DNA from: a bacterium
GTDB taxonomy: Bacteria; Pseudomonadota; Gammaproteobacteria; Burkholderiales; Burkholderiaceae_C
Assembly: GCA_030824555.1 (NCBI GenBank)
Contig: JAVBXK010000066.1
Span: 1-61,446, forward strand
Length of the DNA stretch: 61,446 nt
Direction of reading: 5' to 3'
How positions within the stretch are numbered: position 1 is the first letter of the stretch; the number at the start of each line of letters is the position of its first letter. The notes beneath the pieces were generated by a model that worked only from the letters and a program-made list of their open reading frames with translations, was not told where the DNA came from and did not search any database. Below are positions 34,415 through 43,364 of this stretch, piece by piece. The translations under genes and the position numbers were made by a program.

Positions 34415-37400
34415 GTGCATTTGCCCAACCCCTACCGCCCCGAAGCCAGCGTGCTGGCCCAACGCCTGTCTGCCCTGGACCACGCCTTGAACTGGTCTGC
34501 CGTGGTGGCCGCATCTGCCCCCTGGGTGCAGGCTGTGCGCGACAACCCGCCGCCGTTCTGGGCCATGGAAAGCCTGTTGAAGGAATACCCCATTTCCAGC
34601 GCAGAGGGCCTGGCGCTCATGCGCCTGGCCGAAGCGCTGCTGCGCGTGCCCGATGCCGAAACCGCCATGCTGCTGACCGCCGACCAGTTGGGCAGGGCTG
34701 ACTTCGATGGCAGCACGCCCCATGCCGACGCCGTGGCCGGTGCCCAAGGCGGCCAAGCCGCACAGTCCGCACGAGATCACACCCCGCACGAAGGCGTGAG
34801 CCGCAGCACGTTGGCCCGCTTGTCCAACAGCGCCATTGCACTGTCCAAAAAGTTTTTGCCTGACCCGGCCTCGGGCGAGCAACCGGGCCTGTTCGTCCGC
34901 CTGGGCGCGCGCACCGTGGTAGCGGCCACCCTGCGCTCGGTTCAGTTGCTGGGCCGCCAGTTTGTGCTGGGGCAAACCATTGCAGATGCGCAGCGCGAGG
35001 CGGCCAGCGCCCGCAAAAAACAGCCTGGCTTGCGCTTCAGCTACGACATGCTGGGCGAGGGCGCCCGCACCGAAGCCGATGCGCAGGCCTACCTGGCCAG
35101 CTACGCCCATGCCATTTCAGCGATAGCAAACAAATCAAATGGCATAAGCGGTGAGGCCGAAAATGATGGCATATCCATCAAGCTGAGCGCCTTGCACCCG
35201 CGCTACGAAGCCCTGCAGCGCGACCGCGTGATGGCCGAGCTGGTGCCCCGCGTGTGGCAGCTGTGCCAGCAGGCGGCTGCGGCGCACATCAACCTGACCA
35301 TTGACGCTGAAGAGGTGGACCGGTTGGAGCTGTCGCTCGATGTGTTCGAGGCCCTGGCCCGCCGCGTGGCCGCAGAGTGCCCCGAATGGACCGGCTTCGG
35401 CCTGGCCATGCAGGCCTACCAGACCCGAGCGCAGGAACTGGTGGCGCACGTCATTGCGCTGGCGCGACAGCTGAAACTGCGCTTCATGTGCCGCCTGGTC
35501 AAGGGCGCGTACTGGGATGCCGAGATCAAACGCGCCCAAGAGCAAGGCTTGGCGCACTACCCCGTGTTCACCGAAAAGCACCATACCGACGTCAGCTACC
35601 TGGCCTGCGCCCGCGCCTTGCTGGCCGCGCCCGACGCCATCTACCCCCAGTTCGCCACGCACAACGCCGGGACCATCGCCGCCATTTTGCAAATGGCTGG
35701 GCAGCCGCAGGGCTCCACAGCTGAGAGCGCATCCCTGGGCGGCAACGCAGTGCCGAAAGGTGCAAGCCCTGGTTCGTTGGATGCGAGCCGCTCGGGCGCG
35801 CGGTTCGAACTGCAACGCCTGCACGGCATGGGCGAGGGTATTTACCGCGAGGTGCTCAAACACCCCGGCGTGCGCTGCCGCGTGTACGCCCCCGTGGGCC
35901 AGCATCGCGACCTGCTGGCCTACCTGGTGCGGCGCTTGCTGGAAAATGGTGCCAACTCGTCCTTCGTGCACCAGTTGGCCGACGAATCTGTGGGCATGGA
36001 GGTGTTGTTGGCCTCGCCCATGGACCGCTCGCAAGCCTTCGCTTCGGCCCCAGACAACGCCGCCGGCCTGCGCACACTGCCCCTGCCACCCGACCTGTAT
36101 GGCCCGGCGCGTCGCAACAGCACCGGGCTGGAGTTGGCGGTGCAGGCTGACCTCGACTGCCTGCTGGCCGCGTACCAGACCACCACCGTGCCCGTGGTGA
36201 CAGTTTTTAATGAAAAATTGGCCTCTACCGCTTTCATATCGGCATATGACAGCTATCAACACTGGAGCAATGTGCCCGTGACCGACCGTGCCGCCGTGCT
36301 GCGCAAAGCCGCCGACGCGCTGGAGGCCGACATGCCTCGCTTCTGCGCCCTGCTGGTGAAGGAGGCGCACAAAACCTGGGGCGACACCGTGGCCGAGGTG
36401 CGCGAGGCGGTGGACTTTTTGCGTTACTACGCAGGCCAGGCCGAACGCATCATGCAGCCCATTGCCCTGCCGCAGGTGGATGCCATGTGGGGGGCAGCGC
36501 AGCCCCAGGGCTCTTCGGTGATGGGGGCAGCGCAGCCCGCAGGGCAGGTGTGGGGGTCAACCGTTCTGCCGCCGGGCCGCCCCAAGGCAGAACAGCCCCC
36601 TCGGGGGGCAGCGCAGCCCGCAGGGCAAGCGTGGGGGCATTCTTTCGGCGTGACCGGCGAGCAGAACACCCTGCAACTCAAGGGCCGTGGCGTGTGGGTG
36701 GCCATCAGCCCCTGGAACTTTCCGCTGGCCATCTTCCTGGGCCAGGTGGCGGCGGGGCTGGCCACAGGCAACACCGTGCTGGCCAAACCCGCCGAGCAAA
36801 CCCCCGGCGTGGCCTGGGCAGCGGTGCGCCTGATGCATGAAGCCGGTGTGCCCGCTGATGCGCTGCAACTGCTGCACGGCGCGGGCGACACCGTGGGGGC
36901 CGCACTGGTGGCGTTGCCTGGCATCGCGGGCGTGGTGTTCACGGGGTCCACCCAGGTGGCCAAGCTCATTCAGCGGGCGCTGGCCGCCAAAGACGGCCCC
37001 ATCGTGCCGCTGATTGCCGAAACCGGCGGCATCAACGCCATGCTGGTAGACAGCACCGCGTTGCCCGAGCAGGTGGCCGACGCCGTGTGCACAAGCGCCT
37101 TCCGTTCGGCCGGGCAGCGCTGCTCGGCCTTGCGCCTGTTGTGTGTACACGAAGCGGTGGCCGACGGTGTCATCGAGATGGTGGCCGGTGCCGCGCGCGA
37201 GCTGCGTGTGGGTAACCCGGCTGACCCGTCCACCGACGTGGGGCCGCTGATTGACGCCGAGGCCTTCGCGCACATCTTGGCCTGTGTGAACAGGCTGAAT
37301 TCATCATCAAAAGAGCTGTTATCGCTTGATGTGCAGGCAAACTATGCTGCAGAAAAAGTGATCAACCTGATGCCGCCCAAGCTGTTCGAGGTGCCCGACA

Positions 37401-37798
37401 TCCAGGCCGTGGGGGAAGAGATTTTCGGCCCCGTGTTGCAGGTGCTGCGCTGGGGGCCGGGTTGCAAGGGTCTGGAAACGGCAGAGGCTGTGGTGCAGGC
37501 CATCAACCGCCTGGGCGCGGTGCCCGGCACACAAGCTGGGTACGGCCTGACGCTGGGCATTCAAACCCGCATTGACAGCCGTGCCCAGGCGTTGGCCGCT
37601 GCGGCCCATGTGGGCAACGTGTACGTCAACCGCAACATGATCGGTGCAGTGGTGGGTTTGCAGCCATTCGGCGGCGAAGGCTTGAGCGGCACCGGCCCCA
37701 AGGCCGGTGGCCCGCACTACCTGTACCGGTTCTGCGGCGAACAGACCGTCACCGTCAACACCACGGCTGCGGGGGGCAACGTGGCTTTGCTGGCTTGA
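34415..37798 (+). CDS. putA: Bifunctional proline dehydrogenase / P5C dehydrogenase PutA
   Basis: PutA oxidises proline to glutamate in two steps, with an FAD proline dehydrogenase and an NAD-dependent glutamate semialdehyde dehydrogenase. The 1127 residues start at a GTG with AGGAG 7 bp upstream. There is no N-terminal ribbon-helix-helix domain, so it is not a DNA-binding PutA. Proline dehydrogenase motifs include LRFSYDMLGEGART, LTIDAEEVDRLELSLD and RLVKGAYWDAEIKRAQ. The dehydrogenase half has SPWNFPLAIFLGQVAAGLA near 763, PLIAETGGINAMLV and the catalytic Cys in RSAGQRCSAL (near 902). The protein ends right after the dehydrogenase domain, so it lacks the extra C-terminal domain of longer PutA forms. 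It carries four repeat-derived segments near residues 235-253, 597-617, 691-741 and about 961-982, the third with three GAAQPxG-type units. Despite these the frame is intact. Confidence 0.95.
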   Translation: MHLPNPYRPEASVLAQRLSALDHALNWSAVVAASAPWVQAVRDNPPPFWAMESLLKEYPISSAEGLALMRLAEALLRVPDAETAMLLTADQLGRADFDGSTPHADAVAGAQGGQAAQSARDHTPHEGVSRSTLARLSNSAIALSKKFLPDPASGEQPGLFVRLGARTVVAATLRSVQLLGRQFVLGQTIADAQREAASARKKQPGLRFSYDMLGEGARTEADAQAYLASYAHAISAIANKSNGISGEAENDGISIKLSALHPRYEALQRDRVMAELVPRVWQLCQQAAAAHINLTIDAEEVDRLELSLDVFEALARRVAAECPEWTGFGLAMQAYQTRAQELVAHVIALARQLKLRFMCRLVKGAYWDAEIKRAQEQGLAHYPVFTEKHHTDVSYLACARALLAAPDAIYPQFATHNAGTIAAILQMAGQPQGSTAESASLGGNAVPKGASPGSLDASRSGARFELQRLHGMGEGIYREVLKHPGVRCRVYAPVGQHRDLLAYLVRRLLENGANSSFVHQLADESVGMEVLLASPMDRSQAFASAPDNAAGLRTLPLPPDLYGPARRNSTGLELAVQADLDCLLAAYQTTTVPVVTVFNEKLASTAFISAYDSYQHWSNVPVTDRAAVLRKAADALEADMPRFCALLVKEAHKTWGDTVAEVREAVDFLRYYAGQAERIMQPIALPQVDAMWGAAQPQGSSVMGAAQPAGQVWGSTVLPPGRPKAEQPPRGAAQPAGQAWGHSFGVTGEQNTLQLKGRGVWVAISPWNFPLAIFLGQVAAGLATGNTVLAKPAEQTPGVAWAAVRLMHEAGVPADALQLLHGAGDTVGAALVALPGIAGVVFTGSTQVAKLIQRALAAKDGPIVPLIAETGGINAMLVDSTALPEQVADAVCTSAFRSAGQRCSALRLLCVHEAVADGVIEMVAGAARELRVGNPADPSTDVGPLIDAEAFAHILACVNRLNSSSKELLSLDVQANYAAEKVINLMPPKLFEVPDIQAVGEEIFGPVLQVLRWGPGCKGLETAEAVVQAINRLGAVPGTQAGYGLTLGIQTRIDSRAQALAAAAHVGNVYVNRNMIGAVVGLQPFGGEGLSGTGPKAGGPHYLYRFCGEQTVTVNTTAAGGNVALLA
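35117..35170 (+). repeat. AT-rich dispersed repeat, copy C, inside putA
   Basis: TAGC at 35124 and AAGCG at 35146 keep the 22-bp spacing, then GTGAGGCCGAAAATGATGG. It encodes the polar stretch AIANKSNGISGEAENDGIS of PutA, and the local GC is far below the flanks. Confidence 0.75.
36204..36262 (-). repeat. AT-rich dispersed repeat, copy D, inside putA
   Basis: On the minus strand TAGC (from 36255) and AAGCG (from 36233) are 22 bp apart, followed by GAGGCCAATTTTTCATT. It encodes FNEKLASTAFISAYDSYQ of PutA. Confidence 0.75.
36487..36640 (-). repeat. GC-rich dispersed repeat cluster inside putA
   Basis: Three units start with GGGGGCAGCGCAGCCC near 36489, 36533 and 36604; the last two continue GCAGGGCA and end in a GTGGGGG block, and they flank a CCGCCCCAAGGCAGAACAGCCCCCTCGG segment. 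Read in reverse the array is the element also seen at 2298. The insertion is in frame and encodes GAAQPQG, GAAQPAGQVWG and GAAQPAGQAWG between PutA domains. Confidence 0.8.
37297..37360 (-). repeat. Probable AT-rich repeat copy H, inside putA
   Basis: On the minus strand AAGCGATAACAGCTCTTTTGATG matches the second half of copy B, and TAGT lies 17 bp upstream of AAGCG, so this copy is shorter by about 5 bp. It encodes a Ser/Lys-rich loop (SSSKELLSLDVQANYAAEKV) of PutA. Confidence 0.4.
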
Positions 37799-37826
37799 AC
37801 ACCTGCTGCGGTCCGCTTGTGTGCCG

Positions 37827-40232
37827 TCAATGCCCCGATGCGGCGGCTTGCTCCAGCAGTTGCACGGTGGTGCCTGCCAGGACCAAACCCGATGCGGGCG
37901 TGGTGTACAGGATCAGGCCGTCCATGGTGAACAGGCAGATGCCCGTTGCATACGAGCGCCCATAGGCCCCCGGAATCGACTGCAAGCACGCGTGGTGGGT
38001 GCCCGATGCCGTGCCTGTGCCCAGGGTGGGGCCCAACAAGGCTTCCGCCCAGGTGAAGATGCGATCGGCCGCTTTGATCTGATGCGCTGGCATGGCATCC
38101 TGCGGTGCCAGCTTGGTGACGGGCACCTGCGCGGTGCGCTGCACCTGGTTGCGTCCATCGCTCACTTCCACCGTCAGGTAATGTTCCCCGGCGGCCAGGG
38201 CACCCAGGTTGGCAATCAGCTGGTGCGTGCCGCCTGTCAACCCTGATGCGCTGGCCACTACCGTGGTCCCGCTTTTGACCGAGACTGACAACCGGTCGCC
38301 GACATCGGGGTCGGTCAGCTTGACGACCACCGGCCACACCATGCGTGCGGTGGGTGTGGCGCGCAACTGCACCGAGCCCAGGTAAAAGTGGCGTGACTCG
38401 GGGAATTCAAACGGGTCGATCCGCAGGTAACGCGCCAGGCCACTCCAGGTGCGAGCCGTGGCGGGCTCGTACACCACCTTCGACATGTCGAACCAGTAAC
38501 GCTGCAGGCCGGGCAGCAGCACGATGTCGTCGGTGGTCAGGCCTGGGTCTTCGTCGGTGGCTTTCCAGGCCACGCGGGCCACGGCGCCGCGTGTCAGTTC
38601 ACTTTGCTGGGTGGCATCCATGGGCACGTACAAATCGAAACCCAACCACCTGTAGGTCTGGGTATCGATGGGGTGGGTGTTTTCCTGGAACGCAACGAAT
38701 GCGTGGGGGTCACCTTCTGCCTGCCCAGCTGCAGCGGGCAGCGATGTGGCGTGGAAGAACTGGCCCTGGAGGTTGAGGTCACTCAGTTGGGTGATGTATT
38801 CCCACCCCGCCATGTTGCTGAACTGGGGTTGTTTGACCTGGTCGGTCGTCAGCGCCCATGACTGACCTTGTTCCACCAGCGCGTAGTCGTCACCCGAGCC
38901 AAAGGCCGGGCTGACGATCTCCACCTGCGGGCGTGCGTTCACAGTCAACGGTTGCGCGTTGAAGGTCACTGTTTCACTGAAGCCACTGGTTTTGGTGAGC
39001 TTGACGCTGTGCAGCGTGAACGGCACGTTGCTGCCCGCATTTGGGCCGTTGAGCGGGTCAATGCGCAGCGTACGCACGGTACCGTTCCAGTTGGCGGACT
39101 GGCTGAGGTCGATCTGATAGGTGTTTCTGCCGGCACGCAACGATACGAACGAACTGGGGTGCCTGGGGGTGGCCGCCTGATCACCCCACCACACCAGCAG
39201 CCCTGACTCCTGGGCCGGAATCTGGTTGACGGTCAGGTCGATGGTGATGTGTTTGTATTGGCTGGTGTTGATGGGGGCGTGTTGAGGGATGTCCAGCAAG
39301 ACGTACGGGTCTGCGCTGGCGGTCACCGCCGTCAGGCCTTGTGCCCCCACTTGGGCAGAGGCCAGGCCCCCGTTGGCCACCCACAAGGTGTCAGAGCGGG
39401 TTTTGAATGTCCAGGACTGGCCTCGGTTGGCCAGCGCGTAGTCGCCGTCGGTGATGGGGGCCACACGGTACTGGGCTGGCGGCAGCCGCGACACCGAAAC
39501 CCCGCCTTGCACGGCTGGCAGGGGGGTGTACACCGGCTCGGTCGATCCGGCGGGCAAAGCTTCTGCCAGCAGCAGGGTCTTGCCTGCTGGCAGCGATGCC
39601 ACTGCCGCCGTGTCGGCATCGTTGTACAGGCGCGCCCAGTCCAGCTTGAACTGCACCTGGCACCCCAGGCAAGGATCGATGCGCAAGCCCTGAATCGCCC
39701 CGGTCCATGCACTGCCCGTCGTGGGCAGCAGCGCGGCCAGATCAAAGTGGTAGAGGTGCCAGCCTGGGTAAACGGGGAACATGGGGGACTCGGCATACGC
39801 CGCGTCGAACGCCTGCACCGTGTTGCCACCGGTGTGCCAGACCAGTCGGCCGTTGCGAGATCCCTCTGTGACCGTGTCTGGCAGCCACATCATGAAGGCA
39901 AGCTTGTTGTACGTGGCGGCAGCAATGGGTGGTTGCGCCACGTTGTCGGACTGAATGGCCGACGGAATACGTGGAAATTGCAGCCAGAAGTGGGGGTCTG
40001 CATCACGGGCCGTGCCGGTCATGGCACCCGATGCCACCGTTGCCGATGTCAGGTTGTGCGTCCACAGCAGGGGGTGTACATCGTCTTGTGCGGACATGTC
40101 CCAGGCATTGCCCAGCACTTGTGTGGCGTGGTCCGGACCTTCCGGCACGGTCTGGGCATGTGTTGCCAGCCCCAGGCTCGCAACAGCCAGCCATGTCAGC
40201 GTGCTGGCCATGTGCTTGAGAGAAACGGTCAT
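37827..40232 (-). CDS. Large exported protein with three beta-sandwich-like repeats
   Basis: I do not recognise this 801-residue protein. A signal peptide is clear (TWLAVASLGLATHAQ). The mature part consists of three tandem units of about 190 residues. Each opens with a Trp-rich strand (NAWDMSAQDD, QSWTFKTRSD, QSWALTTDQ) and ends with a shared pattern: a hydrophobic RLVW, LLVW or RVAW segment, a Y-FD or YQIDL strand, then W-G and RxLRIDP. This suggests three carbohydrate-binding-type beta-sandwiches. A fibronectin-like segment follows (VVKLTDPDVGDRLSV, AAGEHYLTVEVSDGRNQVQ). The C-terminal 80 residues contain two cysteines (HHACLQS, GICLF). The ATG at 40232 has GGGAG 6 bp upstream. No enzyme motif is visible; surface binding is an inference. 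Confidence 0.75.
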   Translation of the reverse strand: MTVSLKHMASTLTWLAVASLGLATHAQTVPEGPDHATQVLGNAWDMSAQDDVHPLLWTHNLTSATVASGAMTGTARDADPHFWLQFPRIPSAIQSDNVAQPPIAAATYNKLAFMMWLPDTVTEGSRNGRLVWHTGGNTVQAFDAAYAESPMFPVYPGWHLYHFDLAALLPTTGSAWTGAIQGLRIDPCLGCQVQFKLDWARLYNDADTAAVASLPAGKTLLLAEALPAGSTEPVYTPLPAVQGGVSVSRLPPAQYRVAPITDGDYALANRGQSWTFKTRSDTLWVANGGLASAQVGAQGLTAVTASADPYVLLDIPQHAPINTSQYKHITIDLTVNQIPAQESGLLVWWGDQAATPRHPSSFVSLRAGRNTYQIDLSQSANWNGTVRTLRIDPLNGPNAGSNVPFTLHSVKLTKTSGFSETVTFNAQPLTVNARPQVEIVSPAFGSGDDYALVEQGQSWALTTDQVKQPQFSNMAGWEYITQLSDLNLQGQFFHATSLPAAAGQAEGDPHAFVAFQENTHPIDTQTYRWLGFDLYVPMDATQQSELTRGAVARVAWKATDEDPGLTTDDIVLLPGLQRYWFDMSKVVYEPATARTWSGLARYLRIDPFEFPESRHFYLGSVQLRATPTARMVWPVVVKLTDPDVGDRLSVSVKSGTTVVASASGLTGGTHQLIANLGALAAGEHYLTVEVSDGRNQVQRTAQVPVTKLAPQDAMPAHQIKAADRIFTWAEALLGPTLGTGTASGTHHACLQSIPGAYGRSYATGICLFTMDGLILYTTPASGLVLAGTTVQLLEQAAASGH

Positions 40233-40340
40233 CAAAGACTCCCTATTGGTGTCAGCGGGTTGGAGTTGGGCCGCTTGTCTGTGCGGTTCCCCGGCACTTT
40301 AACGCACAGGCCAGTTGCCCAGGTCGCTACCATGCGCGCC

Positions 40341-41693
40341 ATGACTGTTTCCCTTAAACCTGTTTCGCGCACCGCATCCGCCGCCGCTTCCACTGCCGCC
40401 AAATCGTCGACACGCACCTCGGCACACCCGCCAGCCCGTGTGCTGGGCATCGACTTTGGCACCTCCAACTCCGCCATGGCCTGGCGGCAGGACGGTGGTT
40501 TGGCCCAACCCCTGAAGCTGGAGGGCGACGCATTGGCCATGCCCACGGCCTTGTTTTTCAACTCGGAAGACCACCGCACGCACTTTGGGCGTGATGCCGT
40601 GGCGCAATACCTGGCGGGCACCGAAGGGCGGCTGATGCGTTCGCTCAAGAGCCTGCTGGGCAGCCCACTGCTGCTGGAAAAAACCGAGGTCAATGGCCAA
40701 GCCATCAGCTTCCAGGACATCATTGCCACCTTCCTGGCCGAGCTGGTGGCCCGCGCGCAGGCACAAACCGGCGCGGCCCCCACGCACGTGGTGCTGGGCC
40801 GCCCGGTGCATTTTGTGGACGACGACCCCGAACGCGACGCGCTGGCACAGCACATGCTGCTGCAAGCGGCACACGCTGCGGGGTTGAAGCACGTCAGCTT
40901 TCAGCTGGAGCCCCTTGCCGCCGCGTTCGACTACGAGCGCCGCATCGACCGCGAAAGCGTGGTGCTGGTAGCCGACATCGGTGGCGGCACGTCCGACTTC
41001 ACGGTGGTGCGCCTGGGCCCCGAGCGCGTGGCCGCCGCGGCCCGCACGGGTGACGACCGTGCGCACGACATCCTGGCCACGCGCGGTGTGCACATCGGCG
41101 GTACCGACTTCGATCAGCGCCTGAGCCTGTCGCACGTCATGCCGCTGCTGGGTTTCCGGCACACCGGGCCCGATGGGCGCGAAGTGCCCAGCGCCGTGTT
41201 TTTCGATCTGGCCACCTGGCACCTCATCCACTGGCGCTACTCGGCCAAAGCCATCCGCGAGGCGCAGGCCCTGCGCACCAACTACACCGACCAGACGCTG
41301 CACCAGCGCCTGATGACCGTGTTGCAAGACCGCCTGGCCCATGCCATGGCCAACAGCGTGGAGCAGGCCAAAATTGCCTGCAGCCAGCAAGCCGATGCCG
41401 CACAGCGCATCGACCTGGGTTGCCTGGCCCGTGACCTCAGCGCACCGCTGAGCGCAGACGCCTTGCTCCAAGACCTGATGCCCCCGTTGCAGCGCGTGGT
41501 GCAGTGCGCACTGGATTGCGCCGCACAGGCCGGGGTAAAACCCGATGCAATCGATGCCCTCTACCTGACCGGTGGCTCCAGCGCCTTGCGCCCGTTTCAG
41601 CAGGCGCTGCAGCAGGCCTTTCCGGGTGTGCCCTTGGTGGAGGGGGATTTGTTTGGCGGTGTGGCCGCCGGGCTGGTGTACGCCGCGCGGTAA
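40341..41693 (+). CDS. Hsp70-family protein, YegD-like
   Basis: A 450-residue Hsp70 ATPase-domain protein that lacks a substrate-binding domain and lid. Nucleotide motifs are VLGIDFGTSNSAMAW (phosphate 1), VVLVADIGGGTSDFTVVRL (phosphate 2) near 210-228, and LYLTGGSSALRPF (adenosine) near 415. The pattern matches E. coli YegD, an uncharacterised Hsp70 homologue. The N-terminal 30 residues are Ala/Ser-rich and basic and vary in start choice: ATGs at 40332 and 40341 are both possible. It is divergent from the large exported protein. Confidence 0.88.
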   Translation: MTVSLKPVSRTASAAASTAAKSSTRTSAHPPARVLGIDFGTSNSAMAWRQDGGLAQPLKLEGDALAMPTALFFNSEDHRTHFGRDAVAQYLAGTEGRLMRSLKSLLGSPLLLEKTEVNGQAISFQDIIATFLAELVARAQAQTGAAPTHVVLGRPVHFVDDDPERDALAQHMLLQAAHAAGLKHVSFQLEPLAAAFDYERRIDRESVVLVADIGGGTSDFTVVRLGPERVAAAARTGDDRAHDILATRGVHIGGTDFDQRLSLSHVMPLLGFRHTGPDGREVPSAVFFDLATWHLIHWRYSAKAIREAQALRTNYTDQTLHQRLMTVLQDRLAHAMANSVEQAKIACSQQADAAQRIDLGCLARDLSAPLSADALLQDLMPPLQRVVQCALDCAAQAGVKPDAIDALYLTGGSSALRPFQQALQQAFPGVPLVEGDLFGGVAAGLVYAAR

Positions 41694-41784
41694 ACACACA
41701 AACGGGCGTCCGGTGTAGCTTGTCGATCAACCGGCCTGTGCGGAATGTGTCACGCTTGACGTGAACGGGCTCAGCTGTCTGGCC

Positions 41785-43275
41785 TCAATCGCCGATGGCT
41801 TCCAGCCGCTCGCACAGCACGCGCAGCACCTCGATGCGGCTCCACATCTTGTCATCGCTGGCCACGATGTGCCAGGGGGCCAGTTCGGTGGACGTGCGGT
41901 CGATCATGTCGTCCACCGCTCGGGCGTATTGCGGCCACTTGTCGCGGTTGCGCCAGTCTTCCGCCGTGATCTTGTAGGCTTTGTAAGGCGTGTTTTTACG
42001 GGCTTCGAACCGGGCCAGTTGTTGCTCAGGTGTGATGGCCAGCCAGAACTTCACCACGACCGCGCCCGCTTCGGTTTGCTGTTCCTCAAAGGCGTTGATT
42101 TCGTCGTAGGCTCGGGTCCAGGCCTGCTCGGTACAGAAGCCCTCTACCCGCTCCACCAGCACGCGGCCGTACCAAGACCTGTCGAAAATGACCGTGTGTT
42201 GCCACTTGGGCAAGTAGCGCCAGAAGCGCCACAGGTAGGGCTGGTCGCGCTCTGCTTCGTTGGGAGCGGCCACGGGTATCACCCTGTAATGGCGTGCGTC
42301 CATGGCCTGCGTGATGCGCCGTATGGTGCTGCCCTTGCCTGCGGCATCCATGCCTTCAAACACCAGCACCAGCGAACGTTTTTTCACAGTGGGTGATCGC
42401 AGCAACTTGTTCAGACGCCCCTGCAACCCTTCCAGCTTGTCTTCGTATTCATTGCGCTCCAGCTTTCGGGTGTAGTCCTGGTTGGCCAGCAGACTCCGTC
42501 CGTCCAATGGGGCCGGTGGCTGGGGGGCCGCATGGCTGTGCTGTGGGGTGTCTTCTGTGCTGGCGCGTTGCAGGCAGTTCAGCAGGTACTGCCCTGCGGT
42601 GATGGCCCGGTAGTTGGCATCACTGCCATCGATCACCAGCCAGGGTGCTTCCCCGGTGCTGGTCATGCGCAGCGCAGCAGCCGATGTGGTCGACAACACG
42701 TCGTAGTTTGTCAGGCGGTTGCGGTCGGCATCGGTCACCCGCCAACTGGTTTTGGGACTTTTGGACAGTTCTTTCAGCCGCTTTTCCACGTTTTCTTTGC
42801 TCATGTGGAACCAGAGCTTGACGAGCATGACGCCTTCGGACGTCAGCATCCGTTCAAATGCGCGGATGTCTTCCAGACGGGCTTTGAACCGGCTTTTCTT
42901 GTCCACCCCGTTGGCGTGCTGCACGATGGGGTCGGTGTACCAGTTGCCGAACATGATGCCAATGTGCCCTTTTGGCGGCAGCACTTGCCAGAAGCGCCAC
43001 ATCTCGGGATGGCCTTGCATGGATTCGTGCTCTGCGGCCGTGAGCGATGCAAACGCCTCGGTGCGGATGTGGCGCGGGTCCATCCACTCGTTGAACTGGT
43101 TGACTGTCTCGCCCTTGCCTGCACCGTCGACGCCGTTGACCAGCACCACCACGGCATGGTGTTTCTTTTCCAGTAACGCAAACTGTGCGTCCAGCAGCGC
43201 CTGGCGAAGGGCTTTTTCGGCTTCGCGGTAGGCTTTTTTGCCCATGCTGTGACCAATTTCGGCTGATTCAAACAT
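41785..43275 (-). CDS. pap: Polyphosphate:AMP phosphotransferase (PPK2, two-domain)
   Basis: This enzyme makes ADP from AMP using polyphosphate as donor. The 496 residues contain two fused PPK2 domains. Walker A in the first is VNGVDGAGKGET near 46-57; the second is FEGMDAAGKGSTIRR near 305. Lid and Walker B-like motifs include PEMWRFWQVLPPKGHIGIMFGNWYTD and QPYLWRFWRYLPKWQHTVIFDRSWYGRVLVERVEGF. The two-domain layout matches PAP from Acinetobacter and Pseudomonas, in which the C-terminal domain is active. It lies downstream of the single-domain response regulator, separated by about 90 bp. Confidence 0.93.
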   Translation of the reverse strand: MFESAEIGHSMGKKAYREAEKALRQALLDAQFALLEKKHHAVVVLVNGVDGAGKGETVNQFNEWMDPRHIRTEAFASLTAAEHESMQGHPEMWRFWQVLPPKGHIGIMFGNWYTDPIVQHANGVDKKSRFKARLEDIRAFERMLTSEGVMLVKLWFHMSKENVEKRLKELSKSPKTSWRVTDADRNRLTNYDVLSTTSAAALRMTSTGEAPWLVIDGSDANYRAITAGQYLLNCLQRASTEDTPQHSHAAPQPPAPLDGRSLLANQDYTRKLERNEYEDKLEGLQGRLNKLLRSPTVKKRSLVLVFEGMDAAGKGSTIRRITQAMDARHYRVIPVAAPNEAERDQPYLWRFWRYLPKWQHTVIFDRSWYGRVLVERVEGFCTEQAWTRAYDEINAFEEQQTEAGAVVVKFWLAITPEQQLARFEARKNTPYKAYKITAEDWRNRDKWPQYARAVDDMIDRTSTELAPWHIVASDDKMWSRIEVLRVLCERLEAIGD

Positions 43276-43364
43276 CGGTTGTCTCCGTGATTTTGCGGGT
43301 GCACCAGGGGCGCAAACAGGGTGGGCGCGGTGTGTTCACCCGGCTCCGTGGCGGTCAGCCAGGG

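Noticed and set aside
39249-40340. Upstream extension of the Hsp70-like protein
   Set aside because: It reads antisense to the exported three-repeat protein and has none of the Hsp70 pattern; the start is placed at 40341.
40299-41699. Long open frame opposite the Hsp70-like gene
   Set aside because: Composition and product (His/Gln/Gly/Val-rich) are typical of antisense frames; the Hsp70 motifs on the plus strand are unambiguous.
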